Positions 1 to 8,734 of a stretch of DNA of 64,000 bases are shown here, in pieces. The translations under genes were made by a program, and so were the position numbers. The number at the start of each line of letters is the position of its first letter. The stretch's first letter is position 1. The stretch covers positions 1,550,001 to 1,614,000 of the forward strand of contig NZ_CP107852.1 in assembly GCF_036346875.1 (NCBI RefSeq). The letters are read 5' to 3'. The stretch comes from Nocardia sp. NBC_00508 (lineage in GTDB: Bacteria > Actinomycetota > Actinomycetes > Mycobacteriales > Mycobacteriaceae). The notes under the pieces are model-generated. The model was not told the DNA's origin. It made no database searches and worked only from the letters and a program-made list of their open reading frames with translations.

Positions 1-1008
1 GGCTTCGGAATCGTTGCCTACCGCGGTCAGCGCGTGGCCATAGTCGGTCCAGAAGTAGACGACCCGGTTCGGAGCCCGAACCGGCCGCGGATCGATGGTC
101 CGGGCCACCGTGACAGCCTTGTCGCTGTCACCGAGTTCGCTTGCCACTGATACATGCCAGATCGCCGCGCTGGTCGGGCCGAACCACAGGAGACCGAATC
201 CGCCATCCTCGGTCTCACCGAGTCACCGCGCTTCCGAATAAGCCTCATCGAGCAGGTCGAAGGCGCTACTCGACTGGTCCGCAATCGCATTGCCGATCGC
301 ACCCCGGCACAGCAGATTCCCATATGCCTGACGCACACTGGTCGTGCCGAGAAACGGTTGCATCTCCGTCGCGGTGCGGGAAGCCAAACGACCGGCCAAC
401 GCGGCATTCTCCGGCGGCATCGCGTTGAGCCTGGAAATCTCCGCCAGCCCGATCCATTCGGGAAGCTCTAGATTCCGGGCACATCGAAGCCCTGCATCCG
501 CGATACCCGCCGCAAGGTCCGGAAAGCCCACACCTTTGACCAGAAACCGGGCGTTGAAAGTCAGTTCCACGAACTCCGGTCCACCGAAGTAGAAAGCGTC
601 ACGCAACAGATCGGCCATCCCCGGAGCCAACCCGGCGTAGTCAGCGTTGTTACGCAGAATCGTCGACCGCTCGACCGCTTCGCGCACAGCTTCCCGAGGA
701 CGCTCCGGCTTCCGGCGCTCACCAACCGCGATCTCGACATAGGCAGACCTGATATCCGGAATAGCGGCCGTGGCAACAGCCTTGGCCGGATCGGTCGGAT
801 CCCCCGGTTGCCCGAGTAGCTGCGCAACAGTGACGTTGAGGGCGCGAGCGATCGCAACCTGCGTCGCCCGCCGGTCCAGCGCACGCTGCCCGCTCTCGAT
901 CTGGGAAATGTAGCCCTGTGTCAACCCGGCACGATCCGCCAGCACCTTCTGGCTGATCCCGCCCCGCCGCCTCCGCCAGTACCGGATGCGCTGTCCGGTG
1001 TGCTCCAT
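1..1008 (-). pseudogene. XRE-family transcriptional regulator interrupted by an in-frame TGA, running off the window start
   Basis: The N-terminus (about residues 5-65) is a Cro/C1-type helix-turn-helix (GLTQGYISQIESGQ), followed by a helical region like the TPR-like half of the ~400-aa XRE regulators common in Nocardia and Streptomyces. Reading stops at a TGA at 223-225 after LLDEAYSEAR, but the same frame continues open to base 1 and encodes plausible protein (GGFGLLWFGPTSAAIWHVSV, then VVYFWTDYGHALTAV). This is therefore one gene with a single nonsense codon, easily derived from CGA by a C-to-T change, and its 3' end lies outside the window. The start is the ATG at 1008; an upstream ATG at 1035 is possible but adds residues not typical of the family. 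It is divergent from an intact paralogue. A sequencing error at the TGA cannot be excluded. Confidence 0.75.
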
Positions 1009-1193
1009 ATCTCGAGCGTAGGTGGCCGCACGCACATGTACCAGCCCGAAAGCCGATGGATCGCGACCCCATTCGCACGCAGCAAGCAGCGACGACCTGC
1101 AATCCGCATAAGTCTACGAACTGTTTTGGGGCCGTCTCAGCGGGAATCGTCCTTACGCTTGACCCGGCGAACCAGTGGCGAGAGGGTACGGCC

Positions 1194-2423
1194 GTGTACA
1201 GCTCCGACGAGAACGCCCCGATCGGCAAGCGCATCCGGTGGCACCGTGAGCGTGCCGGTATGTCACGACCGGTACTCGCGGGCCTGGTCGGTCGATCAGC
1301 CGAATGGTTGAAGGCGGTGGAGAGCGGCCGCCTACAGGGCCCTCGGCTGCCGATGCTCTTGCGGATCGCCCGCGCCCTCGAACTCGAGGATCTGTCCGCG
1401 TTGACGGCTGATGAGCACGCTGTGCCTGTATCGGTGTTCGCAGGTGAACGACACGCCGCACTGACCGATGTGCAAATGGCGCTGAGCGACTATCGCATAG
1501 CAGCTCCGAGTGGCTCGGCGGGGACCGAGCACTTGGCTATGCGGCTCCAGCAGGCATGGCACGTACGCCACGCGAGCCCAGATCACCGGACGCAGCTCGG
1601 CTTACTTCTGCCGGGATTGATCAGAGACGCGCAGAATGCCGCACGAGCGCCCGGCGACGCCCGCCGGGCCGCTCGGCGTGTCCTGTCCGGGGTTTATCAG
1701 CTCGCAGACTTCTTCGTGGCGTATCAGCCTGCGCCAGAACTCGTTTGGCTCGTCGCCGATCGCGCGCTGAGCGCGGGGTATGAGGCAGACGACCCCTACA
1801 TGATCGCGTGCGGCGCTTGGTCGATGGTCCAAGCGCTGCGCGACTCCGGCCGCTGGGACGAGGGAATAGCGCTGGCGCACAATGCCCTTACGCAGATTGC
1901 GCCCTATCTCGACCGGGACGACATTCCGGATGATTGGCGAGGTATCACCGGAGCTCTTCAAGCCGAGCTCGCCTATGTGCATGCCCGCCGTGGTCGTTAT
2001 GGCGACGCCTGGGCACACTGGGAAGCAGCCAGCCGGATCGCCCGCTCACTCGGGCCGGCCTACCGCCACGTCCAGACCTCGTTTTCGATCCCTGTGATGC
2101 AGGCACACGCGACGACGCTCGGAGTAGAACTGCGCCGACCAGGCGAGGCGTTGCGCGCGGCCGGCGCGTTCGAGGCCGACCGAATTGCTTCCGTCCCGCG
2201 GCGCAGTCGCCATTTCATCGAGGTGGCCCGCGCGCATTATCAGCGTGACGAGTTCGTCGCGGCCCTTGCGCTACTGAACAAGTCGGAGCAAACGGCTCCC
2301 GAGACGATCCGGTACAACGGTTATGCCCGCGAGATCCTCCACACGCTGCAAAAACGCCCGCCATCAGGAATGCGCGACGACGTTCAGGATCTGTGCGATC
2401 GGGTTGGCCTCCCATCACACTGA
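1194..2423 (+). CDS. XRE-family helix-turn-helix regulator with TPR-like C-terminal region
   Basis: A cytoplasmic DNA-binding regulator of about 409 aa, the usual length for this actinobacterial family. The HTH is at residues ~8-60 (IGKRIRWHRERAGMSRPVLA, then SAEWLKAVESGR). The rest is alanine-rich and helical and resembles TPR sensor regions (for example AELAYVHARRGRYGDAWAHW). I chose the GTG at 1194 because GAGAGGG lies just upstream and the family begins close to the HTH; an upstream ATG at 1056 would add 46 atypical residues. The stop TGA overlaps the ATG of the following oxidoreductase fragment (TGATG). Its target and ligand are unknown. It lies back to back with the broken XRE gene, about 185 bp apart. 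Confidence 0.85.
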   Translation: MYSSDENAPIGKRIRWHRERAGMSRPVLAGLVGRSAEWLKAVESGRLQGPRLPMLLRIARALELEDLSALTADEHAVPVSVFAGERHAALTDVQMALSDYRIAAPSGSAGTEHLAMRLQQAWHVRHASPDHRTQLGLLLPGLIRDAQNAARAPGDARRAARRVLSGVYQLADFFVAYQPAPELVWLVADRALSAGYEADDPYMIACGAWSMVQALRDSGRWDEGIALAHNALTQIAPYLDRDDIPDDWRGITGALQAELAYVHARRGRYGDAWAHWEAASRIARSLGPAYRHVQTSFSIPVMQAHATTLGVELRRPGEALRAAGAFEADRIASVPRRSRHFIEVARAHYQRDEFVAALALLNKSEQTAPETIRYNGYAREILHTLQKRPPSGMRDDVQDLCDRVGLPSH

Positions 2424-2827
2424 TGAGGCTGGAGTTGGATTACGACTGGTCCGGAGCGCAGGACCACATGGCCGACACGCCGGGCGCTCCGAGCAACTTC
2501 TTCTGCTCCAGCTTCGGCGGGGCTGTGCGGCGTGCTCCACCCGGTGGGTCGGCGTTCCCCCACCGTGACGCGCTGTTCTACTGCGAGCCGGGCGCGGCCT
2601 GGAACGACCCCGCACTGAACTCGAAAGCTCTCGGCTGGGTGGCCGACTTCTGGCGCGCACTGCGCCCCTACGGCGACGGCGCGTACGTCAATGTGCCGAA
2701 CGCCGCCGCGTCGGACTGGGAGCGCGAGTACTACGGCTCCAACCGCGAGCGGCTGCGGCGGGTCAAGGCGACATTCGACCCGGAGAACGTGTTCAACTTC
2801 GAGCAGAGCGTGCCTCCCGTCGGCTGA
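2423..2827 (+). pseudogene. C-terminal remnant of a berberine-bridge (BBE) FAD-linked oxidoreductase
   Basis: The ORF of about 134 codons contains only the C-terminal BBE region of FAD-linked oxidoreductases: SSFGGAVRRAPPGGSAFPHR, ALRPYGDGAYVNVPN and DPENVFNFEQSVPP. The FAD-binding (PCMH) domain is absent. The full-length relative at 56701-58224 has the matching motifs FVDAFGGAIKREPPGGTAF, ALRPYADGAYVNVPN and DPHNVFQYEQSIPP. The nearest ATG overlaps the stop of the upstream regulator, so it may still be translated, but without the flavin domain it should be inactive. I call it a gene remnant left by deletion or rearrangement. Confidence 0.75.
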
Positions 2828-2835
2828 TCCGGTCG

Positions 2836-5052
2836 CTAGACCACCCGTTGGAGCGCGCGCAGGTCTGCGTCCAGTTTCCGGAACAACCAGTAGACGGCGA
2901 CGAATGCGAGCCCGGAGGCCGCGCACAGTCCCAGCACCGAGTCGCGCACCAGCGGAAGCTCCGCAGGCTCGAGGCCGGCGCTGAATCCGGCCAGTACCCC
3001 GACCAGCGGCACCGACGCCGTTACCGCGAGATAGACCGTGGTTCTTCGCCGCAACGCGTGAAGATCGGCGAAGTCGCGCGCCGTCGTGCGGCTGTGGCGC
3101 AAATAGATGGGATAGACGCAGCGGACGATGTAGAACGTCGAAAGGAAGAACGTGTAAGCGACGGAGATGGTGCCCGACACCAGAACGGTCGTCGCCGCGT
3201 GCACCAGCAGCCGCGTCGGAATATCGGTGAACCAGTGCAGCAGCACCACCCCCGCCACGGTTGCGGCCACCGAGAACAGGAAGGTCAGCATCGCGCAGAA
3301 ATCTCCCCACAGCAGTGTTCGGGATCGCACCCGCGCGAGCATCGATTCGTCGTAATGCCTGCCGTCGCGCAGGCCGCGCGGAACCGCGACCAGATCACGC
3401 GACACGTATACCCAGATGACGACGGCCAGCGGCCAAGCACAGAGATTGAAAACCAGGACGCCCTTGTCGAGCTGCGCGTTGGTGGTATCGGACAGGAGCC
3501 CTCTGATCAGTGCGTGGGTATGCACAGCCAAGTAGGCCGACGCGACGCTGATGCCGACCAGCGAAGACAACCACAGAATCGGGATGGACCATCGCGAAAG
3601 CCGTGCCCGCCAACTGTTCGGCAACGGATAGACGAGGTCGCGAGCCCTCTCCTCGAGGCACAAGTCGAGCTGCTGGGCAAATTCCGAACCATACGAGTAG
3701 CGGTCTTCGGGGTCGGGCGACAGACACTTCAGCAGCACCCCGCGCAGCGCCATGGGGCAATCCGGGGGAAGCTCCGACAGGAACGCCGGCTCGACTGCTC
3801 TGCGCCGCAGTTCGAGCATGCGGGCCAGCGACGTCTCCGACGCGCCTGCGGACGTCTCGTCCGCGAATGGGCGGCGTCCGGTCAGCAACTCCCACAACAT
3901 GACCGCGAGCGCGAAGAGGTCGCTGCGAGTGTCGAGATCGGCGGCGGTTCCCGGCATGTCCGGATGACAGGCCTCCAGCTGTTCGGGCGACATGTACGCC
4001 AGTGATCCGCCGAAGTACGCTAGCGGACTCGTGCCCTTGACGCGTTGGCTGAAGCTGACGTTGAAGTCGGCCAACTTCGGGACTCCCTCGGCGCTCAGCA
4101 GCACGTTCGCGGGTTTGATGTCCCGGTGCAACACCCCGCGTTCGGAGGCGTGCTGCAGAGCGTCCGCGAGTCGGCGGCCCAGCCAGGCGACTGTCTCCGG
4201 CCAGGTCAGTCCGGCCGTCCGTGCCCGGATCGCCGATTCGGTAGGCCGAACCTCGCCCTTATCGGCAAGTACCTTGTCGACGGCGTCGAGCAGCACTTGG
4301 CCACTGCGCTGTTCGGTAGGCGTCGCGCGCAGCAAGCGCAGCACATCGAGCAGCGTTCCCCCGGGTAGGTACTGCATGTAGAGCAGCCTCAGCTCGCCAT
4401 CGGCGATGAGCCGCTGATCGAAGATGCGCACGATGTATTCGTGGTCCAGTTGGGCGAGTGTCTGCGGCTCGACGCCGTGGTTATGGGAAATCTTGACCGC
4501 GACCAGTCGCTGCATCGATTGTTGCCGAGCGAGGTACACCTGGGCGAACGCGCCGGCTCCGATCCTCATCAGGAGGTCGAAATCATCGACATTGTCGCCG
4601 ACGTTGATGGCGTCGAGAACGACTTGGGCACCTGGACGAGCAATCATCGTGCTGCGGTAGTCGCTCGTGAGTTCTGCGAAGCCAGGGTCGGCCGCCGGAG
4701 CGGTGACCTCGGCGGACATGGTGGCCGCATCGGGTGCCTGCGAAGCGCGGCGCAGCGCATGGAATTCCTCGTACAGCAGTTCGGCCGGAAGCGGGGCATC
4801 TCGCAGCTCCGCGAATTCGGCACGGTATTCGATCAGTCGTTTGGGAAAGTGATAACGAACCCAGCGGTATTCGAGGTCGATCTTGACCAGTTCGATCAGT
4901 ACCACACGCCGCTCGGCCGGTTCACGAGGCAGGTATCCGGACAGGTCGGGCGGGAAACCGGACGCCCAAGCCTCGGAGAACCGCGCCACGGCAGTGACCA
5001 GCGCTGTGCGGGTCCGTTCGGCTGAATCGACCAGGTCGATCGGCTCGTGCAT
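2836..5052 (-). CDS. Membrane-anchored serine/threonine protein kinase
   Basis: A 738-aa Hanks-type kinase. Residues ~1-120 are a non-catalytic region with the phrase ELVKIDLEYRW, which resembles N-terminal segments of some planctomycete-type kinases (from memory). The kinase domain spans about 155-470: glycine loop IGAGAFAQVYLA, lysine motif VAVKI, catalytic loop HRDIKPANVLL and substrate motif AYMSPEQL. The metal-binding motif reads DFN rather than DFG. The C-terminal ~250 residues hold several hydrophobic segments, probably four to six membrane spans (WSIPILWLSSLVGISVASAY, VAATVAGVVLLHWF, LGLCAASGLAFVAVYWLF). There are no PASTA repeats, so it is not PknB-like. The gene stands alone with 258 bp of non-coding sequence upstream. 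Substrates are unknown. Confidence 0.88.
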   Translation of the reverse strand: MHEPIDLVDSAERTRTALVTAVARFSEAWASGFPPDLSGYLPREPAERRVVLIELVKIDLEYRWVRYHFPKRLIEYRAEFAELRDAPLPAELLYEEFHALRRASQAPDAATMSAEVTAPAADPGFAELTSDYRSTMIARPGAQVVLDAINVGDNVDDFDLLMRIGAGAFAQVYLARQQSMQRLVAVKISHNHGVEPQTLAQLDHEYIVRIFDQRLIADGELRLLYMQYLPGGTLLDVLRLLRATPTEQRSGQVLLDAVDKVLADKGEVRPTESAIRARTAGLTWPETVAWLGRRLADALQHASERGVLHRDIKPANVLLSAEGVPKLADFNVSFSQRVKGTSPLAYFGGSLAYMSPEQLEACHPDMPGTAADLDTRSDLFALAVMLWELLTGRRPFADETSAGASETSLARMLELRRRAVEPAFLSELPPDCPMALRGVLLKCLSPDPEDRYSYGSEFAQQLDLCLEERARDLVYPLPNSWRARLSRWSIPILWLSSLVGISVASAYLAVHTHALIRGLLSDTTNAQLDKGVLVFNLCAWPLAVVIWVYVSRDLVAVPRGLRDGRHYDESMLARVRSRTLLWGDFCAMLTFLFSVAATVAGVVLLHWFTDIPTRLLVHAATTVLVSGTISVAYTFFLSTFYIVRCVYPIYLRHSRTTARDFADLHALRRRTTVYLAVTASVPLVGVLAGFSAGLEPAELPLVRDSVLGLCAASGLAFVAVYWLFRKLDADLRALQRVV

Positions 5053-5310
5053 CGATAGCTCGGGATCAACCGCAGGCGATCACACGACGGCTACCCAATG
5101 CGTATAGCAGTTGCCCCACGCTAACTCCTTTCGCCGCACCTTCCCTGCTCAAGGGTAACGCGCCGATACCAGCTAATGGGTGGCAACAGTAGCGATCGGC
5201 TGCGGGGAACTGCTCCCGACGGCAGTATCCGGGCGGCTCCGCGGGGACGCGCGGGACGTGGTGAACGCGGTCGACTTCGAGTAACGCCTGCCCGGCCCTC
5301 GGAGTTGTAC

Positions 5311-5844
5311 CTACCCCACGTCGCGGCGCAGCCAGGTGACCTCGGCGCCGGATTCCCCTCCGTAGCGGTAGATTTCGAGGTCCTCGTCCCAGGCGGTGCC
5401 GAGGGCGCGGTCGATTTCGGCGGCCAAGTCGTAGGCGGAGTACTTGCCGAGTTCACGGGTGGCTTGCAGCATCGCGCGCAGGCGCATTTCGCCGACCATG
5501 ACGTCGCCGTTGGCGCTGGTGGAGCCGTGCCAGAGTCCGAGGCCGGGGACGAAGCTGTAACGCTCGCCGTCGACGCCGTCGCTGGGCTCCTCGGTCACCT
5601 CGAAGCGCAGCACCGGCCAGGAGCGCAACGATTGGGCGATCCGGGAGGCGGTGCCGACGGGGCCGATCCATTCGCTGGTCGCGCGCAGTTGTCCATCGGC
5701 CGGTTGCGCGGTCCAGCGCAGCTTCGCCGGGGCGCTCAGGGCCGAGGTCAGCGCCCACTCGACATGCGGGCACAGCGCGGCAGGCGACGAGTGGATGTAG
5801 ACCACACCCGCCGTCGCGTCCGCGAACTGACTCGATGCGCGCAC
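5311..5844 (-). CDS. DUF3145 family protein
   Basis: A 177-aa protein matching the conserved actinobacterial DUF3145 family, recognised by its opening RASSQFADATAGVVYIHSSP followed by CPHVEWAL, and by the conserved middle part (RFEVTEEPSDGVDGERY, GEMRLRAML). Function is not established. The frame is open upstream, but family members start just before RASSQF. The GTG at 5844 has GGAGG eight bases upstream; the adjacent GTG at 5847 is equally possible. No signal peptide or membrane segment is seen, so it is probably cytoplasmic. Confidence 0.85.
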   Translation of the reverse strand: MRASSQFADATAGVVYIHSSPAALCPHVEWALTSALSAPAKLRWTAQPADGQLRATSEWIGPVGTASRIAQSLRSWPVLRFEVTEEPSDGVDGERYSFVPGLGLWHGSTSANGDVMVGEMRLRAMLQATRELGKYSAYDLAAEIDRALGTAWDEDLEIYRYGGESGAEVTWLRRDVG

Positions 5845-5939
5845 CACCAATACCTCCAGCTTCGACGAGGAACGTCTTCCCCAACGACTCGACGAACTGG
5901 CGTTGCCCGAGTGTACTGGAGTGCCCGAAGTTACACGTG

Positions 5940-6773
5940 TTACTTCACAGCCGTGTTGCGTGCGGCTGCCACCTCCGCGATGACCGCATCGCTGAGGGGT
6001 GGCCAGGCCACCCGCGCCCAGTCGCCGAAATTCTCGTCGCTCAAGGCGAGACACGCCAACCCCGTTCGCGGGTCAACCCATAAAAATGTCCCGGATTGGC
6101 CGAAATGTCCATAGGTTTGTGGCGAATTCGTGTCACCGGTCCAGTGCGGCTGCTTGTCGTCGCGGATTTCGAAGCCGAGCCCCCAGTCGTTGGGACGCTG
6201 CGAGCCGTAGCCGGGCAGTACGCCGTTGCACCCCGGGAACTGAACGGAAGTGGCCTCGGCGTGCGTCTGCGCGGAGATCAACCGCGGCTTCAGCAATTCG
6301 GCGGCGAAGCGGGCCAGATCCGCGGCGGTGGACCGTCCCGCGTGTCCGGCCGACCCGGCCAGCACCGACGCCGTCATGCCCAGCGGCGCGAACACCGCGT
6401 CGCGCAAGTAGTCGTCGAACGCGATCCCGGTCTGCTCGGCGACGAACTCCGCCAGCACCTCGAAGCCCGCGCTCGAGTAGATCCGCTTGGCGCCGGGAGC
6501 CGCCTGTACGTCGGTGGTGTCGAAGGCGAGCCCGGACGTGTGCGCCAGCAGATGACGCACGGTGGCGCCGGGTGGCCCGGCGGGCTGGTCGAGTTCGACT
6601 GCGCCCTCTTCCACCGCGACCAGAACGGCATAGGCGACCAGGGGCTTGGTCACCGACGCCAGCGGGAACACCCGGTCGACGTCGCCCTCGCTCGCGGTGC
6701 CGCCGCCTGCGGTGACCACCACCGCCGCCGCGTGCCGCACCGGCCATTCCCGAATCTGCTCGAGTGATCGCAC
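5940..6773 (-). CDS. Serine hydrolase of the beta-lactamase / class C PBP fold
   Basis: A 277-aa protein of the beta-lactamase superfamily. The SxxK catalytic motif is SVTK (residue ~40), the second motif is YSS (YxN-like, ~98) and the third-motif region is HFGQSGT (~225). The surrounding LLAHTSGLAFD and PLGMTASV are typical of the class C-like esterase/peptidase group. There is no signal peptide, so it is probably an intracellular esterase or amidase rather than an antibiotic-resistance enzyme. It is divergent from another beta-lactamase-fold gene starting 43 bp away. The physiological substrate is unknown. Confidence 0.85.
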   Translation of the reverse strand: MRSLEQIREWPVRHAAAVVVTAGGGTASEGDVDRVFPLASVTKPLVAYAVLVAVEEGAVELDQPAGPPGATVRHLLAHTSGLAFDTTDVQAAPGAKRIYSSAGFEVLAEFVAEQTGIAFDDYLRDAVFAPLGMTASVLAGSAGHAGRSTAADLARFAAELLKPRLISAQTHAEATSVQFPGCNGVLPGYGSQRPNDWGLGFEIRDDKQPHWTGDTNSPQTYGHFGQSGTFLWVDPRTGLACLALSDENFGDWARVAWPPLSDAVIAEVAAARNTAVK

Positions 6774-6815
6774 CCTGCGAGCCTACGAGAGCCGCGTCGC
6801 TACCATCGACTCACC

Positions 6816-8009
6816 ATGAGTGAAAAGCCCACTGTTCACGGCGAGGTCGCGTCCGGTTTCGGACCGGTCGCCGACACCTTCCGCCGCAACTTCGCCCGGC
6901 ACGGCGAGATCGGCGCCGCCGTCGCGGTCTACGCCGGTGACCGTCCGGTGGTGGACCTGTGGGCCGGCTTCCGCGATCGGCATCGCACGCTGCCGTGGGG
7001 ACGCGACACGATCGTGCCGGTGTTCTCCTCGACCAAGGGCATGGCGGCGTTCACCGTCGCGGCGGCGGTGAGCAAGGGCCTGCTCGACTACGAGCAGCCG
7101 GTGGCGAAGTACTGGCCGGAGTTCGCCGCGCACGGCAAGGAAGCGGTGACCGTGCGCCAGCTCATCGACCACCAGGCCGGACTGTCAGGCCTGAGCGAAA
7201 TCGTCCGGTTGCCCCAAATCGCCGATCTGGACGGCCTCGCGCGCATTCTGGCCGCGCAGAAACCCGCGTGGCGGCCCGGCACCAGGCACGGCTATCACGC
7301 GACCACCCTGGGCTTGTACCAGGGCGAGTTGCTGCGCCGCGTCGACCCACAGGGCCGCACGCTCGGGCGCATCTTCGCCGAGGACTTCGCCGCGCCGCTC
7401 GGCCTGGATTTCTTCATCGGCCTGCCCGCCGAGCAGAGCATGGACCGGATCGCCACGCTGGCGGCTACCCGCGGCCTGGACGTGTTGCGCTACGAGCGTG
7501 ACCTCCCGCTGCGGATCGGCGCGGAGATCTACCTCAAACGCGGGCTGGCCTACGCGGCTCTGACCAATCCACGCTGCGGAGCCCCGGCGCGGGCGACGCG
7601 ACGCGAATTCCTCGAAGTGGAACTGCCCGCGTACAACGGCGTCGGCAACGCTCGCGCACTGGCCAGGGTCTACGGTGCCGCGGCAAGCCGCACTGGCGCG
7701 CTGCCGATCGATGATGCGTTGCTCGACCGGCTCGCCGCGGCCGAGACCGCCGACGACGTCCCCGCCGAGGACTTGGTGCTGCACACCCAGAGCCGCTACC
7801 ACCTCGGCTTCCGCAAGTCGCGCGGCACGTTTCGTTTCGGCTCGGACAAGCGCGCCTACGGCACGACGGGACTCGGCGGCTCGTTCGGATTCGCCGACCC
7901 CGCAACCGGTCTGGGCTTCGGTTACACGATGAACCGGCTGGGACTCGCGATCCTCGACGACGTTCGCAGCCGCAATCTGCGCGAAGCCCTGCTGCGCTGC
8001 CGGATCTGA
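6816..8009 (+). CDS. Serine hydrolase, beta-lactamase-related esterase (EstB-like)
   Basis: A 397-aa beta-lactamase-fold hydrolase. SSTKG near residue 72 gives the nucleophile Ser and the general-base Lys, HGYHATTLG near 160 is the Tyr motif, and GTTGLGGSFGFADP near 350 is the third-motif region with the usual glycine-rich turn. Long actinobacterial members of this family act as carboxylesterases rather than beta-lactamases. No export signal is seen. It is divergent from the neighbouring serine hydrolase gene at 5940-6773, sharing a very short promoter region, and the two are only distantly similar to one another. Confidence 0.87.
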   Translation: MSEKPTVHGEVASGFGPVADTFRRNFARHGEIGAAVAVYAGDRPVVDLWAGFRDRHRTLPWGRDTIVPVFSSTKGMAAFTVAAAVSKGLLDYEQPVAKYWPEFAAHGKEAVTVRQLIDHQAGLSGLSEIVRLPQIADLDGLARILAAQKPAWRPGTRHGYHATTLGLYQGELLRRVDPQGRTLGRIFAEDFAAPLGLDFFIGLPAEQSMDRIATLAATRGLDVLRYERDLPLRIGAEIYLKRGLAYAALTNPRCGAPARATRREFLEVELPAYNGVGNARALARVYGAAASRTGALPIDDALLDRLAAAETADDVPAEDLVLHTQSRYHLGFRKSRGTFRFGSDKRAYGTTGLGGSFGFADPATGLGFGYTMNRLGLAILDDVRSRNLREALLRCRI

Positions 8010-8298
8010 CGGTGGCGAACCCGGTTGCGGGGCTTCACCGGGCGGAGCATTCCGGCCCACTTCTGAACCTCCGCCGGCATCTCGGGACTGAATCGCGCGG
8101 CCGGTCCGAATGACCATCCCGGGATGTGGGCTCGGGGAAGTCCGAGTTCGCGGCTGTCCACATGACCAGTCGGCCGGTGCGAGCGGCGCGCCGAACAGTC
8201 ACGGCAGGCCCAGGTCGCCGTGATCGGCCGCATACACTCACGGGCGTCCAGCTCAGCGAGTATCCACTGGTAGACCATCGTGGCATCGAGGGGAATTC

Positions 8299-8652
8299 GT
8301 GGCAGAACCACCGCCCACCATCGACGCGTACCTCGCCGCGTTCCCCGAGGACGTCCGGGGCATCCTCGGAGAGATCCGGCGCACCATTCGGGCATCGCTA
8401 CCGGACGCGACCGAGGCGATCAGCTATGGCATTCCCACCTTCCGGCTGCACGGTCACAACGTCGTTCATTTCGCGGGCTGGAAGCAGCATGTGAGCCTCT
8501 ATCCGATCCCCGAAGGCGATCCGGCGTTGCAGCGCGCCCTCGAGCCGTACCGGGCGGGCAAGGGCACGCTGAAATTCCCGCTCGGCAAGCCGGTCCCGTA
8601 TGACCTGATCGGACGCATCGCCACCGAACTCGCCGCGCGCCGGGAAGACTGA
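8299..8652 (+). CDS. DUF1801 / YdhG-like small protein
   Basis: A 117-aa protein of the DUF1801 family. Recognisable parts are IDAYLAAFPEDVRGILGEI at the N-terminus, SYGIPTFRLHG in the middle and GKGTLKFPLGKPVPYDLI near the C-terminus. Related proteins have been described as frataxin-like iron-handling proteins in Bacillus; that role is not shown here. The GTG start at 8299 follows GAGGGG by about six bases. It is convergent with the alcohol dehydrogenase gene. The 289 bp upstream (8010-8298) hold no gene I can support. Confidence 0.8.
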   Translation: MAEPPPTIDAYLAAFPEDVRGILGEIRRTIRASLPDATEAISYGIPTFRLHGHNVVHFAGWKQHVSLYPIPEGDPALQRALEPYRAGKGTLKFPLGKPVPYDLIGRIATELAARRED

Positions 8653-8734
8653 CCTGGTACGCAACGGCGAGTCCGCGAGTCGACCGGCCACCTGGTTCTG
8701 GCGCCGGACGAGCGGAGAACGGCGCTCGGTGGCG

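Noticed and set aside
7922..8395. Minus-strand ORF across the gap before the DUF1801 gene
   Set aside because: Arginine- and cysteine-rich composition typical of antisense frames; it overlaps two real genes on the other strand and has no family motif.
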